A stretch of DNA of 64,000 nt, taken from the NCBI GenBank assembly GCA_945879625.1, contig CAMCVA010000007.1:55549-119548 (forward strand), given 5' to 3'. Below are positions 45,258 through 54,962 of the stretch, one piece after another. The stretch comes from Flavobacterium psychrophilum (lineage in GTDB: Bacteria; Bacteroidota; Bacteroidia; Flavobacteriales; Flavobacteriaceae). Every line of letters starts with the position of its first letter. The first letter of the stretch is position 1. A program made the translations under genes and the position numbers. The notes beneath the pieces were generated by a model. The model ran no database searches and had not been told where the DNA came from. It worked only from the letters and a program-made list of their open reading frames with translations.

Positions 45258-45289
45258 TTGTGCGAAATTTTTATTTAACTATATATTTA
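45258..45289 (+). promoter_or_regulatory. Putative promoter of the exporter operon
   Basis: TTG at 45258-45260 and TATATTTA at 45282-45289 (one mismatch from TAnnTTTG) are spaced 21 bases apart, 34 bases before the ATG at 45324. The rest of the 197-base gap holds no credible precursor peptide. Confidence 0.4.
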
Positions 45290-45323
45290 CGATTAGTTAA
45301 TACAAGACAAGAACCCAACATCG

Positions 45324-47714
45324 ATGTCAAAAACAGACGCTCAACTTAAAAGTAATGACTGCGGAATAAGCGCTATAAAAACCGTATTCACTCTTTTTGA
45401 AAAAAATATTTCCCGCTCTTACATAGAAACACATGTTGCCACAGAGCAAAAAGGGTCTCGAATTTCAGATTTAAAAGATTTTTTTGACGGCCATGGGTTT
45501 AACTCCAATTACCAACTATTAAATTTTAACACAATTGAAGGAAATGAGCAACTCTTAGACAGCTATTTTCCTTTTGTTATACCTGTAAAACGAAAAAATA
45601 ACCTGCATTATGTAGTGGCTAGTAGCCGAAAAGGCAACAAACTAATCATTCACGATCCTAGCAAAGGCGCCGAGTTTTTGTTGTCGTTTCAAGAACTAAA
45701 AAACCAAGCGCACTACACCAAAAACGATTGGAGTTATGTGCAAACTGAAAGTCAAATAGGAGCCGTTTGTGCACAAGAATTAGCAGAATATTCTTTGGAT
45801 GTTGACACCGCTGTAGTCGAGAATGGCCTTACCCAATTGTTTAATAAAATTGCCTACTTCGCCTACCTGAAGGATAGTTTTGGGTTTAAAAATGAAGAAG
45901 CCGAGAAAGCATTCCTTGTTGACTTGCTCAAAAATCAAGAGATTTCAGCTGTTCCTTCAAATTTTAAGTCCTTACAACTCGAAAAAGGCAAAATAAAAAA
46001 CACTGCACCGGTTATTTTATGTGTTCAAAATAATGAATTCAAATCGGCGGAGACCAATTACCCAGAAGAAGAAAAAGGAAGTTTGTACTGGGATTTATTC
46101 AAGAAACTGGGCAGTTACAAAAAACTGTGGTACATCTATATTTTTGCGGCCTTGTTCTCGGCTATTACTGCCCAAATTGCAGTGTTTACCAACCAAATTC
46201 TGATAGACAACGTGTTGCCCACCTACAACATAAGCACCTTGGTGTTGTTTAGTATTGGGCTTGGGGTTTATAAATTGTTCGACCTTTTTACTTCACTCTA
46301 CAAGAATTTTGTGAGTATTCATTTGGGGAATGCCTTGGATCGTTTTTTCCTATTTTCTTTTGACGAAAAAATCAATAGTTCCTCCTTGTCCTATATTCAT
46401 ACCTATAAAAAAGGCGATTTGATGGAACGGGTGAGCGACTCGATGAAACTTAAGAGTTTCTTTATGAAGTTTTTTACTGGCATCTTGGTCGATGTTATTG
46501 TAGCCATTTACTCTTTGTTTATCTTGTTTTTAATAGACAAAACACTCACATACATTGTACTTGTGGTGATGGTCTTGTTTGTAATCTGGTTTAAGTTTAT
46601 AACGCCCTACTTGAAACAAAACGAGCGCATGCGCTACATCAGAAAGGCTGATTTTGTGTCTAAAATGATGGAAAAGGTTGAAGGCATACAAGTAATCAAA
46701 AGCTTTAAAATAGAGCGATTTCACTCCAATAAAATTTATGCTAGCATCAACGACTACCTAAAAATTCAGCTGCGCAATGGGTATGTTGATTTGATCAACA
46801 AATTTGTTGTCGCCTTAATTGTCATTTTTTCGTCCTTGCTCATTATTATTTTCTTGACCAAATCGGCCATAGAATCGCAGTCGATCACATTGGGACAAAT
46901 TGTGACGTTTATTGCGCTTTCATCCAAAATATTTTCCTCGCTCAAAGGAATTTTGGACGACAACATGACTTTGCAAGAAAATGAAGTAATCTTAAAACGA
47001 TATTTAGATTTTGACGAGAAAGCAGCTCCAGTAACCGCTGGTGGTATTTCGCAATTTACACTCGACACAATTGAATTTAAGCAAATTAACTACGGATATT
47101 TACCACACGAATTAGTGCTGAAAGGCATTAACTTACAAATAGCTAAAGGGCAAAAAATTAAGATCGAAGGACAAAATGGTTCGGGCAAATCTACCTTTAG
47201 TAAAATCTTGACCACACTCTATCAGCCTTCGGCTGGTCACATTTTGATTAACGGCAAAGACAAAAAGTTCTACAACCAAGAAATTGTAAAAGACAAGATT
47301 TTGTTGGTTACCAACGAAGACATTTTGTTTAATGACACCCTATACAATAACATTGCTTTGGGCAAGGATATTGACATTGAAACCATTTTGGACATGGCCG
47401 AACGCATCAGTTTTTATGATTTTATTGCGGCAAAAGAGGATGGATTAGAGTTTATCATCAGTGAAAACGGGAAGAATTTATCAACCGGACAACGCAAAAA
47501 GATGCTTTTGCTGCGCGCGATTTTTGCAGAAGCCGAACTCATCATATTAGATGAGGTGCTTTCGGGCATGGATAATGAATCCAGAGACCAAGTGGAATCG
47601 CTCATTAACGAAGACCAGGAAAAAATTTATATCATTATTTCGCACGAGCCCATTCACAATATACAATTCACCAACACCTATAAAATTACCAATGGAGAAC
47701 TTTTCTTACTATAA
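45324..47714 (+). CDS. Peptidase-containing ABC exporter (C39 family, bacteriocin/GG-peptide type)
   Basis: This 796-residue protein combines a C39 Cys peptidase, a six-helix membrane domain and an ATPase. The peptidase has oxyanion Gln7, catalytic Cys13 (SNDCGISAIKT), His95 (LHYVV) and Asp111 (IHDPSKG), all in place. A linker of about 100 residues follows (150-255). The membrane domain covers about 270-560. The ATPase has Walker A GQNGSGKST (616-624), signature LSTGQ (719-723), LIILDE (739-744) and His774. Such exporters cut a leader after a double Gly and secrete the peptide. It is the first gene of an exporter operon; the substrate is not adjacent. Confidence 0.92.
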   Translation: MSKTDAQLKSNDCGISAIKTVFTLFEKNISRSYIETHVATEQKGSRISDLKDFFDGHGFNSNYQLLNFNTIEGNEQLLDSYFPFVIPVKRKNNLHYVVASSRKGNKLIIHDPSKGAEFLLSFQELKNQAHYTKNDWSYVQTESQIGAVCAQELAEYSLDVDTAVVENGLTQLFNKIAYFAYLKDSFGFKNEEAEKAFLVDLLKNQEISAVPSNFKSLQLEKGKIKNTAPVILCVQNNEFKSAETNYPEEEKGSLYWDLFKKLGSYKKLWYIYIFAALFSAITAQIAVFTNQILIDNVLPTYNISTLVLFSIGLGVYKLFDLFTSLYKNFVSIHLGNALDRFFLFSFDEKINSSSLSYIHTYKKGDLMERVSDSMKLKSFFMKFFTGILVDVIVAIYSLFILFLIDKTLTYIVLVVMVLFVIWFKFITPYLKQNERMRYIRKADFVSKMMEKVEGIQVIKSFKIERFHSNKIYASINDYLKIQLRNGYVDLINKFVVALIVIFSSLLIIIFLTKSAIESQSITLGQIVTFIALSSKIFSSLKGILDDNMTLQENEVILKRYLDFDEKAAPVTAGGISQFTLDTIEFKQINYGYLPHELVLKGINLQIAKGQKIKIEGQNGSGKSTFSKILTTLYQPSAGHILINGKDKKFYNQEIVKDKILLVTNEDILFNDTLYNNIALGKDIDIETILDMAERISFYDFIAAKEDGLEFIISENGKNLSTGQRKKMLLLRAIFAEAELIILDEVLSGMDNESRDQVESLINEDQEKIYIIISHEPIHNIQFTNTYKITNGELFLL

Positions 47715-48921
47715 TACCAGTTCCATTAATTTTATTAAAATACTCAACCGATTTTTAGTCGTTTTTGTGGGTATTGCGCTTGTGATGATCGTGGTGTTGA
47801 ACTTGAATGATACGGTGAAATTTAAAGATGGACACATTTACTCGGATACACCCCAATTTAAAATCAATGCGCCCGACGAAGTCCGTGTAGTTAAAGTTGC
47901 CGTAAAAGAGGGACAAGAAGTGCACAAAGGCGATACCTTATTTGTATTGGAAAATAAAAAAACAGCCGCAGATTTTAATGTCTTGACTACCGATGTGGCC
48001 TCTATGCAACAAAAAATTGAAATCATACGCAACCTTATTGCCAATACCCAACAACGCAAACAGGCCTTGAATCAATTGCTGCAAATTCAGTCTACGATTT
48101 ACAACACCGACCGCAAAAAAACCGAGCAAGACATTCGATTGCTTGCCAATAAAATTAACTTGGCTTCTCAACAAAATTCCATTTGGACCGATAAATTCAA
48201 AACCGACTCTTTGCTTTATGCCAAAGGGGCCATTTCTAAATATGAGTTGACAGACACCAAAAACCGCAGCCTCGACGACAAAAAGACGCAGGTGGACATG
48301 AAGTCGGTTTCTTCGATAAAAAACTACGATTACGAAAATTTGACCAATAATTTTAATCGCACCAAAAACGATTTAAAGCGCAACATCATTGAGGTGGACA
48401 ACACCATTGAAGGCTACAAAAGAGACATCGAAGAATTGCAAGCCAAAATAAAGGACGGCGCCCATACCCTTACCTATGTGCAAGATGAACTACATAAATT
48501 AATCGTGATTTCTCCGTTTGACGGAACCGTATCCAATTTATACAATGCCCAGCAAAACATAGAAATAATACCCAAAGGCGAATTACTCACTATTATTGCA
48601 CCCAAAAAAGAACAATTTTATGCCAAAGTAGTCTTGGATGAAGTGGACTTGGCCTACGTGAAAAACGGACAAGAAATAAACCTCAAATTGGATGCGTTTA
48701 ACTATTACCGCTACGGCGCCATAAAAGGGAAAATTACCTATGTATCGCCCTCAGACGTGAATAAAACCTTTTATTGTTTGGCCTCGATTTACAAATACAA
48801 TCCCAACATTGTGCTTAAGGCAGGATACCGATTGAATGGTGAAGTAATAATTGAGCGTATGCCACTTTATCAATTTATTTTCAAAAAATTGTTTAACAAA
48901 ATGGACGAAAGCATCAATTAA
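47692..48921 (+). CDS. HlyD-type membrane fusion protein
   Basis: This 409-residue adaptor has one N-terminal membrane helix (about 15-38). The barrel-sandwich hybrid is split, with KVAVKEGQEVHKGDTLFVLE at the front and VISPFDGTVSNLYNAQQNIE in the second half. A long alpha-helical hairpin lies between (about 105-265), as in type I secretion adaptors. A beta-barrel tail completes it. It links the C39 exporter in the inner membrane to TolC in the outer membrane. The start is set at 47692, overlapping the exporter stop by 23 bases; the longer frame upstream is not adaptor-like. It ends TAATG with the TolC gene. Confidence 0.85.
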   Translation: MENFSYYNTSSINFIKILNRFLVVFVGIALVMIVVLNLNDTVKFKDGHIYSDTPQFKINAPDEVRVVKVAVKEGQEVHKGDTLFVLENKKTAADFNVLTTDVASMQQKIEIIRNLIANTQQRKQALNQLLQIQSTIYNTDRKKTEQDIRLLANKINLASQQNSIWTDKFKTDSLLYAKGAISKYELTDTKNRSLDDKKTQVDMKSVSSIKNYDYENLTNNFNRTKNDLKRNIIEVDNTIEGYKRDIEELQAKIKDGAHTLTYVQDELHKLIVISPFDGTVSNLYNAQQNIEIIPKGELLTIIAPKKEQFYAKVVLDEVDLAYVKNGQEINLKLDAFNYYRYGAIKGKITYVSPSDVNKTFYCLASIYKYNPNIVLKAGYRLNGEVIIERMPLYQFIFKKLFNKMDESIN

Positions 48922-50234
48922 TGAAACAGTTTCTATCGTGCATTTGTTTTCTGATTTCTATACTTGCTTTCGGGCAAAAAACACTGAATTTTTCGGATTG
49001 TTTGGCCCTAGCTATGAAGCAAAACTTAGAGATTCAATCGGCAAATGTCAACGAAGAAGTCCTCAAATACCAATACAAAGCAAGTTATGGACGATTGGCT
49101 CCCGAATTGCGGGCAGAGGGAATTCAGCGGGCACGTTTTAATCAAATCTATGACTTTAACACCAACTCTTACATTGACAATACAGTCCGAGAAACGCGCG
49201 GAACAGTTCGGGCCAATTTTAATTTATTTTCTGGGTTTAATGTGTGGAACACCATTAAAATCCAAAAACAAGAATATGCAATAGCAAAATTGAACAGCCA
49301 ACAGCAAATTCGAGAAATCACGATTTCGTTAGCCGAAAGTTACCTCACTACCTTATATTTAACCGAATTGGTGAAAATAAATGCGCAACAAATTCAACTG
49401 AGTGAGAAACAATTGGCGTTGGCTCAACTAAAATATGAATCGGGCGTAATTGCTGAAAGTGAGGTGTTTAAATTAAAAACACAAAAGGCAAACGAAGAAC
49501 TCGAATTAGTGAACAACACCAATAAATTGATTGACAACTGGGTTCGTTTAAAACAACTCATGAATCTGCCCATTCAAGAAGAACTGCTGCTTCAGACGCC
49601 TGCTGTAGAACTAGATAGCGCTGTACTTTCAGAAAATAATGCAGCAGAAATAACGGCAAAAATTATCGATTTTCACCCCTTGACAAGCATGAGTTTGCTT
49701 CGTCAAACTAGAGCCAAAGCGGCACTTGCTGTGGCACGTTCGTTTCGCTATCCTGAACTAAATGCGGAATTTGCCTATCGAACCTCTTCCTTCTCAAACC
49801 TTGCTCTCGTGGACCAAGACCTGCAATTTGACAGAAACCGAAATGGATTTCTTCGACTTAATTTAATTGTTCCTATATTCAATCAACTCAATACGTTTTC
49901 AAGAATCAAACAAGCCAAAGGCGGACTTAAGCAAGCGGGCATACAAATAGACCGGGTGCGCAATCAAATCACTCAGGAAGCGACCAAAGCAATAAATGAC
50001 ACAAAGACGGCCCGTAAACGAGTTGAGACTGCATCGATTGCATTGGAATTTTCGAAAAAAAGTTACGAGGCCGACGCACTCAAATTTGAATTGGGAAAAA
50101 TAAATACCAACGAGTTAAACATCACCAAAAATCAATACAACAATGCACAGGCTGATTTAATTCAATCTAATTTTGAATTGATGTACAACAATGCCTTGAT
50201 AAACTTTTACTTAGGTGAAGAATTTAAACTCTAA
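48921..50234 (+). CDS. TolC-family outer membrane efflux protein
   Basis: This 437-residue protein has a signal peptide (KQFLSCICFLISILAFGQ) and two repeats of the outer membrane efflux fold: LNFSDCLALAMKQNLEIQSA with long helices, and a second repeat from about residue 240 (EITAKIIDFHPLTSMSLLRQTR). Beta-strand blocks such as GTVRANFNLFSGFNVWN and GFLRLNLIVPIFNQLN form the barrel. It completes the secretion channel with the preceding HlyD and C39-ABC genes. Its ATG overlaps the HlyD stop. It ends 4 bases from convergent birA, without a visible terminator. Confidence 0.9.
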   Translation: MKQFLSCICFLISILAFGQKTLNFSDCLALAMKQNLEIQSANVNEEVLKYQYKASYGRLAPELRAEGIQRARFNQIYDFNTNSYIDNTVRETRGTVRANFNLFSGFNVWNTIKIQKQEYAIAKLNSQQQIREITISLAESYLTTLYLTELVKINAQQIQLSEKQLALAQLKYESGVIAESEVFKLKTQKANEELELVNNTNKLIDNWVRLKQLMNLPIQEELLLQTPAVELDSAVLSENNAAEITAKIIDFHPLTSMSLLRQTRAKAALAVARSFRYPELNAEFAYRTSSFSNLALVDQDLQFDRNRNGFLRLNLIVPIFNQLNTFSRIKQAKGGLKQAGIQIDRVRNQITQEATKAINDTKTARKRVETASIALEFSKKSYEADALKFELGKINTNELNITKNQYNNAQADLIQSNFELMYNNALINFYLGEEFKL

Positions 50235-50238
50235 ATTC

Positions 50239-50964
50239 TCAATAAATAAATTGAATTTCTTTTAGATCAAAACACATATTTTGATTATATTCATCGGTAA
50301 TCAGCAATCTGCCTTCCTCATCAACTCCCGAAATTATCCCACTAAACGTTTTGTGTTTTGTTTTGAATTGAGCAGTAACACCTTTTTTAAACAAGGAGTT
50401 TTGGTAAAGCTCCATGCCGCTTTCACGCAAGGCATCCCAATCTAAAAGTTTGTGTTCTAAAACAGAAACGATTTTTGCTAAGAGTTCTTGTTTATCGAAT
50501 TCCTTGGCGCAAATTAACTGCAACGAGGAAGCTTGTGGAAAGCCGTCAAACTGAATTTGGTTTACATTTAGACCCAATCCAATGATCGAAAAAATTCGTT
50601 TGTCACTTTTATGCAGGTTTTCGATTAAAATTCCGCCTATTTTCTTGTTGCCTGACATAATGTCGTTTGGCCATTTAATGGTTAAATCAGGAATAGAAAA
50701 TTGCTGCAAAGCTTCGTGTATAGCTACAGAAACCGCGATAATCAATTCGAAGGACGCGAATTTATCTTTGTAAAAATCATGCACTAAGATACTTGTTATT
50801 AGGTTTTTACCCGACTCCGAAGTCCAATTGGCTCCGTGTTGTCCACGCCCATTGGTCTGATTTTCTGCAGTGACTACTGTGAAATTTGGGAGCAAGGCTA
50901 GGTCGGTATTTCTCTTTAAATAGTCGTTGGTAGAATCTATGGCATTGAGTTTGACTTGTATCAT
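50239..50964 (-). CDS. birA: Biotin--[acetyl-CoA-carboxylase] ligase
   Basis: BirA joins biotin to the carboxyl carrier of acetyl-CoA carboxylase through biotinyl-AMP. The 241-residue protein lacks the N-terminal DNA-binding domain of E. coli BirA. The catalytic domain is recognisable: IDSTNDYLKR, the biotin-binding ENQTNGRGQHGANWTSESGK loop (R-G-x-x-x-R-type), LTIKWPNDIMSGNKKIGGIL with the substrate Lys/Asp, and the SH3-like tail (FSGIISGVDEEGRLLITDE). It is divergent from rsfS, with overlapping promoter elements. Confidence 0.94.
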   Translation of the reverse strand: MIQVKLNAIDSTNDYLKRNTDLALLPNFTVVTAENQTNGRGQHGANWTSESGKNLITSILVHDFYKDKFASFELIIAVSVAIHEALQQFSIPDLTIKWPNDIMSGNKKIGGILIENLHKSDKRIFSIIGLGLNVNQIQFDGFPQASSLQLICAKEFDKQELLAKIVSVLEHKLLDWDALRESGMELYQNSLFKKGVTAQFKTKHKTFSGIISGVDEEGRLLITDEYNQNMCFDLKEIQFIY

Positions 50965-51008
50965 GATAGAACTAAAAAAACAACCGGATTTAATGTTGTG
51001 TTAAGGTT

Positions 51009-51041
51009 CAAAATTAATGACAAAAAATGATAACTTTGCAA
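51009..51041 (-). promoter_or_regulatory. Putative promoter of birA
   Basis: On the minus strand TTG at 51041-51039 and TAATTTTG at 51016-51009 are spaced 22 bases apart, 45 bases before the birA start codon. It overlaps the rsfS -7 box on the other strand. Confidence 0.45.
51031..51038 (+). promoter_or_regulatory. Putative -7 box for the rsfS-ftsH operon
   Basis: TAACTTTG matches TAnnTTTG, 23 bases before the rsfS start. It lies inside the birA promoter spacer on the other strand. A -33 TTG at normal spacing was not seen. Confidence 0.45.
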
Positions 51042-51061
51042 ACCTATATATAAAATAATAA

Positions 51062-51433
51062 ATGGCTAAAAAGACTGTGAATAATGATGTTTTACTTGCT
51101 AACATCATCAAAGGAATTGAAGAAGTAAAAGGAAATGATATTGACATTTTAGATTTGCGTGAAATAGATAACGCAGCCTGTGATTACTTTATCATTTGCA
51201 ACGGAAATTCCAACACCCAAGTAAATGCCATCGTAAATTCAATTCAAAAAACAGTTTCCAAATCAATCAAAGACAAGCCTTGGCATGTGGAAGGCGCCGA
51301 TAATGCCGAATGGGTTTTGATGGATTATGTGAATATTGTGGTGCACGTTTTTCAAAAACACATCCGTGAATATTACAACATTGAAAGCCTGTGGGGTGAT
51401 GCAAAAATTACGACCATAGCCAACAAATACTAA
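51062..51433 (+). CDS. rsfS: Ribosome silencing factor RsfS
   Basis: RsfS binds ribosomal protein uL14 and blocks subunit joining under starvation. The 123-residue length is usual. Recognisable blocks are DILDLREIDNAACDYFIICNGNSNTQV, then KPWHVEGADNAEWVLMDYVNIVVHVF and REYYNIESLWGDAK (the conserved C-terminal Trp region). It starts a plus-strand run with ftsH, 14 bases away, followed by LUD, cdsA, psd, ACBP and sod genes further on. Confidence 0.95.
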   Translation: MAKKTVNNDVLLANIIKGIEEVKGNDIDILDLREIDNAACDYFIICNGNSNTQVNAIVNSIQKTVSKSIKDKPWHVEGADNAEWVLMDYVNIVVHVFQKHIREYYNIESLWGDAKITTIANKY

Positions 51434-51447
51434 AGAAATATACGTTT

Positions 51448-53448
51448 ATGACTCCAAACAACAAACCCAATCCAAAAGGGATGAAAATTAGTCCATGGCT
51501 GATATATGCTGTGGTTATTGCCATATTTTTAATTATTAGTTTTGCTACTGGCGGATCTAGTTTTCAAGAAACCGCTAAAACAACCTCTTCAAAATTTAAC
51601 TCCTATCTAGAAGCAGGCGATGTACAAAAAGTGATAGTGTACAACAAAACCGAAGCCGAAGTTTTCTTGACTGACAAAGCACTCAAATCGGCCAATCACA
51701 AAGCTGTAGCAAAAGATTTATTAAACCGTGCAAACAAAGGGCCACACTACACCTTCGATATTGGAAATGACGAGATTTTCCAGAAAAAATTGGAAGATGC
51801 AGTAGCCAGCGGAAAGCTGAAAGACTTCAATTTTATTCCCAAAAGCAACTGGAGTGAAATCCTGATCAATTTGCTCCCAATCTTAATTATCATCGTGATT
51901 TGGATTGTCATTATGCGCAGAATGAATGGAGGAGCTGGCGGTGGTGGCGGTCAAATATTTAATATCGGGAAATCAAAAGCCAAATTATTTGACGAAAAAA
52001 CCGATATCAAAACAACCTTCAAAGATGTTGCAGGCTTAGAAGGAGCCAAAGAAGAAATCCAAGAAATTGTTGAGTTCTTGAAACATCCCGAAAAATATAC
52101 CAATTTGGGCGGTAAAATACCGAAAGGCGCCCTGCTAGTGGGTCCTCCAGGAACCGGGAAAACCTTGCTGGCCAAAGCCGTTGCAGGCGAAGCCAAAGTT
52201 CCCTTCTTCTCGTTATCCGGATCTGATTTTGTAGAAATGTTTGTGGGCGTTGGTGCCTCAAGAGTGCGCGATTTGTTTAAACAAGCCAAAGAAAAATCAC
52301 CGGCCATTATCTTTATTGACGAGATTGATGCTGTGGGTAGAGCCCGTGGAAAAAGTAATTTTTCTGGTGGAAATGACGAACGCGAAAACACACTAAATCA
52401 GTTGCTTACCGAAATGGATGGCTTTGGAACCAACTCCAACGTAATTGTATTGGCAGCCACCAACCGTGCCGATGTGTTGGATAAAGCCTTGTTGCGTGCT
52501 GGTCGATTTGACCGTCAAATTTTTGTAGATCTTCCGGATATTCGTGAACGTAAAGAAATTTTTGAAGTACACTTAAAACCACTGAAAAAAGTAGAAGGTT
52601 TAGATACCGATTTCTTAGCCAAACAAACTCCTGGATTTTCTGGAGCTGACATTGCCAATGTATGTAACGAAGCCGCATTAATCGCTGCGAGAAACAACAA
52701 AGAAGCGGTAGACAAACAAGATTTCTTGGACGCCGTAGACCGTATAGTTGGAGGATTAGAAAAGAAAAACAAAATTGTAACCCCAGAAGAAAAGAAAGCA
52801 ATTGCCATTCACGAAGCAGGACATGCTACGGTGAGTTGGATGCTGGAACACGCGGCTCCCTTGGTAAAAGTAACGATTGTTCCGCGTGGACAAAGTTTAG
52901 GAGCAGCTTGGTATCTTCCAGAAGAACGCCTAATCGTTCGTCCGGACCAAATGCTAGACGAAATGTGTGCCACTATGGGAGGACGCGCGGCAGAGAAAGT
53001 AACCTTTGATCGCATCTCTACAGGAGCGTTGAGTGATTTAGAAAAAGTGACCAAACAAGCCCGCGCCATGGTAACGGTTTACGGTTTGAATGAGAAAATT
53101 GGTAACGTAACCTATTATGATTCGTCAGGTCAAAGTGAATATAATTTTTCTAAACCTTATTCTGAAGAGACTGCAAAAGTAATCGACGAAGAAATTTCGG
53201 CCTTGATAGAAAGCCAATACCAACGAGCGATTCAAATCTTGGAAGAAAATAAGGACAAATTAAATAGTCTAGCTGACATCCTAATTGAAAAAGAAGTAAT
53301 CTTCAAAGACGACTTAGAAGCTATCTTCGGCAAACGTAAATTTGGTCCAGATTCAGTTGAAGAAGCAGTTGTACTTACCCCTTCAACTGACAGCGAAGAT
53401 GCTGCTGAAATAACAAACCCGGAAAGTACCGAAACGAGCGCAGAATAA
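51448..53448 (+). CDS. ftsH: ATP-dependent zinc metalloprotease FtsH
   Basis: FtsH is a membrane AAA+ protease that removes unfolded or short-lived membrane and cytosolic proteins. The 666 residues show TM helices at about 13-33 and 130-155, a short periplasmic domain between, and the glycine-rich [11 protein letters not shown] after TM2. The AAA domain has Walker A GPPGTGKT, Walker [18 protein letters not shown] and the second region [16 protein letters not shown]. The zinc motif HEAGH follows. The acidic tail ends with a Glu/Thr-rich stretch. It may affect lipid metabolism, as in E. coli (LpxC), next to cdsA and psd, but that is inference. Confidence 0.98.
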   Translation: MTPNNKPNPKGMKISPWLIYAVVIAIFLIISFATGGSSFQETAKTTSSKFNSYLEAGDVQKVIVYNKTEAEVFLTDKALKSANHKAVAKDLLNRANKGPHYTFDIGNDEIFQKKLEDAVASGKLKDFNFIPKSNWSEILINLLPILIIIVIWIVIMRRMNGGAGGGGGQIFNIGKSKAKLFDEKTDIKTTFKDVAGLEGAKEEIQEIVEFLKHPEKYTNLGGKIPKGALLVGPPGTGKTLLAKAVAGEAKVPFFSLSGSDFVEMFVGVGASRVRDLFKQAKEKSPAIIFIDEIDAVGRARGKSNFSGGNDERENTLNQLLTEMDGFGTNSNVIVLAATNRADVLDKALLRAGRFDRQIFVDLPDIRERKEIFEVHLKPLKKVEGLDTDFLAKQTPGFSGADIANVCNEAALIAARNNKEAVDKQDFLDAVDRIVGGLEKKNKIVTPEEKKAIAIHEAGHATVSWMLEHAAPLVKVTIVPRGQSLGAAWYLPEERLIVRPDQMLDEMCATMGGRAAEKVTFDRISTGALSDLEKVTKQARAMVTVYGLNEKIGNVTYYDSSGQSEYNFSKPYSEETAKVIDEEISALIESQYQRAIQILEENKDKLNSLADILIEKEVIFKDDLEAIFGKRKFGPDSVEEAVVLTPSTDSEDAAEITNPESTETSAE

Positions 53449-53473
53449 ACGAGTTAAATCGTTTATATTATCC

Positions 53474-53514
53474 AAAAAATCTTAATTCAACTCACAATTG
53501 AATTAAGATTTTTT
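53474..53514 (+). terminator. Terminator after ftsH
   Basis: A 17-base arm at 53474-53490 (ending CTTAATTCAA) pairs perfectly with 53498-53514 across 7 bases, with a T tract at the end. It is AT-rich but long. Confidence 0.85.
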
Positions 53515-53522
53515 TATCTTTG
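53515..53522 (+). promoter_or_regulatory. Putative -7 box for the LUD-cdsA-psd operon
   Basis: TATCTTTG matches TAnnTTTG directly after the ftsH terminator, 38 bases before the LUD gene start. A TTG within the terminator (53498-53500) is 14 bases upstream, a little short. Confidence 0.4.
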
Positions 53523-53560
53523 GTTTTTTCCAATTGATATTAACTACTTAGCGTGCAACT

Positions 53561-54160
53561 ATGAGTCTTTTTAGAAAATTTTTTGGTGTGGGTTCTGAGG
53601 CCTCTGACGAAGAAAGTCAGAGTGAATTTAATGCACAAAACCAACCAAACACTCCCGTTGATGAGCGTTTCATGTATAACTTCAAGAAAAACGGAGGTAA
53701 ATTTTTGTACTGTACTGATCCGGCAGAGATTAGCGAACAATTTGAAAATATATTAGAAGAAAATGATTGGTTTGAAAGTGAGGTTTTGTGTTATGAGCCG
53801 AAGTTACACTCCTTATTAGATGACAATAAATTAAATTACCAAACCGCTACCCAACCTAAATTTCTTTTTGCTAGCTGTGAAAATTTAATAGCCGACGAAG
53901 GCTCTATCTTATTTTCATCCAACCAAATTAAACAAAACAAACCCGATGCCCTTCCTGTAAACATCGTGATTTATGCCACTACGAGTCAGATTTTAGAAAG
54001 CAAAAGTGATGGTTTGCGGGTAATCAAGAAAAAATACGACAAAGACTACCCCACCAACATTACTACGATTAAATATTTTGAAAAAGCAAAAGAAGAAGAT
54101 TTTTTGCAATACGGAAGTTCCGCTAAAAACTTATACCTGTTGCTTTTAGAAGATTTGTAG
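53561..54160 (+). CDS. LUD domain-containing protein
   Basis: A 199-residue protein with the LUD (lactate utilisation) fold: the central FLFASCENLIADEGSILFSSNQ block and VNIVIYATTSQILES, matching LutC/YkgG-type proteins. The N-terminal 40 residues are polar and low-complexity. Lactate utilisation genes lutA and lutB are absent here, so a role in lactate oxidation is not implied. It is immediately followed (1-base gap) by cdsA, suggesting co-expression with phospholipid genes. Its function in this position is unknown. Confidence 0.75.
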   Translation: MSLFRKFFGVGSEASDEESQSEFNAQNQPNTPVDERFMYNFKKNGGKFLYCTDPAEISEQFENILEENDWFESEVLCYEPKLHSLLDDNKLNYQTATQPKFLFASCENLIADEGSILFSSNQIKQNKPDALPVNIVIYATTSQILESKSDGLRVIKKKYDKDYPTNITTIKYFEKAKEEDFLQYGSSAKNLYLLLLEDL

Positions 54161-54161
54161 C

Positions 54162-54962
54162 ATGAATGAAACACTTCTAAGAGCACTCACCGGAAGCTTG
54201 TACGTAACAGTTGTTTTGCTTGCATCTCTATTTCAAAACTCCTTTGTTGTTCTTTTTGGGTTGTTTTTAGTACTCTCTATTTGGGAATTTTGCCAATTAG
54301 TTGGGCTATCAAAACCGCTCCCGCTTGTACTTGGACTTTCTACCTATACTGCTTTTAATGTATTTGCCTTTAGCGAAACAACCGAATGGTTAGTCATAGT
54401 GCTCACCCTTTTTGTGTCAATCAGAGCTACGATCTACCTGTTTAGTTCGAATCCGTTTCCTTTATCAAACCAAACGAAAATAGTCTACCTGATAGGCTAT
54501 ATTGTTTTGCCGTTTATTTTATTAACCAAAATACCATCCATACAGCAGGAGTTTAATTCCTGGTCGGTGATTGTGGTATATTTATTAATCTGGGCAAACG
54601 ATACTTTTGCCTATTTAGTGGGTAAAACCTGGGGCAAGCATAAATTACTTGAACGAATTTCTCCCAAAAAAACAAAGGAAGGCTTTTTTGGAGGATTGGT
54701 ATTCACGATGTTCTTTGCTGCTTTAATAAGCTACCACACCCATTATTTAAGTTTACTTAACAGTTTACTTATTGCATTAATTATTTGTGTGGGAAGCACA
54801 ATCGGTGACTTGGTCGAATCTAAATTTAAACGAGTAGCTGGAGTAAAAGATAGCGGCAAACTACTCCCAGGCCACGGAGGTGTTTTAGATCGCTTGGATA
54901 GTATTATATTTGTCGCACCCTTAGCATATTTATTTTATAAAATTATAGCACATGTTTCATAA
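54162..54962 (+). CDS. cdsA: Phosphatidate cytidylyltransferase
   Basis: CdsA makes CDP-diacylglycerol from phosphatidic acid and CTP, the branch point for phospholipids. The 266-residue polytopic protein has about seven hydrophobic helices. The family signature is at the C-terminal end: IGDLVESKFKRVAGVKDSGK followed by LLPGHGGVLDRLDS. A WANDTFAYLVGKTWGKHKL block precedes it. It starts right after the LUD gene and overlaps psd by 11 bases, linking CDP-DAG formation with PE synthesis. It is in the inner membrane. Confidence 0.95.
   Translation: MNETLLRALTGSLYVTVVLLASLFQNSFVVLFGLFLVLSIWEFCQLVGLSKPLPLVLGLSTYTAFNVFAFSETTEWLVIVLTLFVSIRATIYLFSSNPFPLSNQTKIVYLIGYIVLPFILLTKIPSIQQEFNSWSVIVVYLLIWANDTFAYLVGKTWGKHKLLERISPKKTKEGFFGGLVFTMFFAALISYHTHYLSLLNSLLIALIICVGSTIGDLVESKFKRVAGVKDSGKLLPGHGGVLDRLDSIIFVAPLAYLFYKIIAHVS

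Noticed and set aside
45228..45281. A 17-codon frame (MKSFEILALL...) before the exporter genes, considered as a GG-leader precursor
   Set aside because: It is too short, has no Gly-Gly leader and overlaps the putative promoter.
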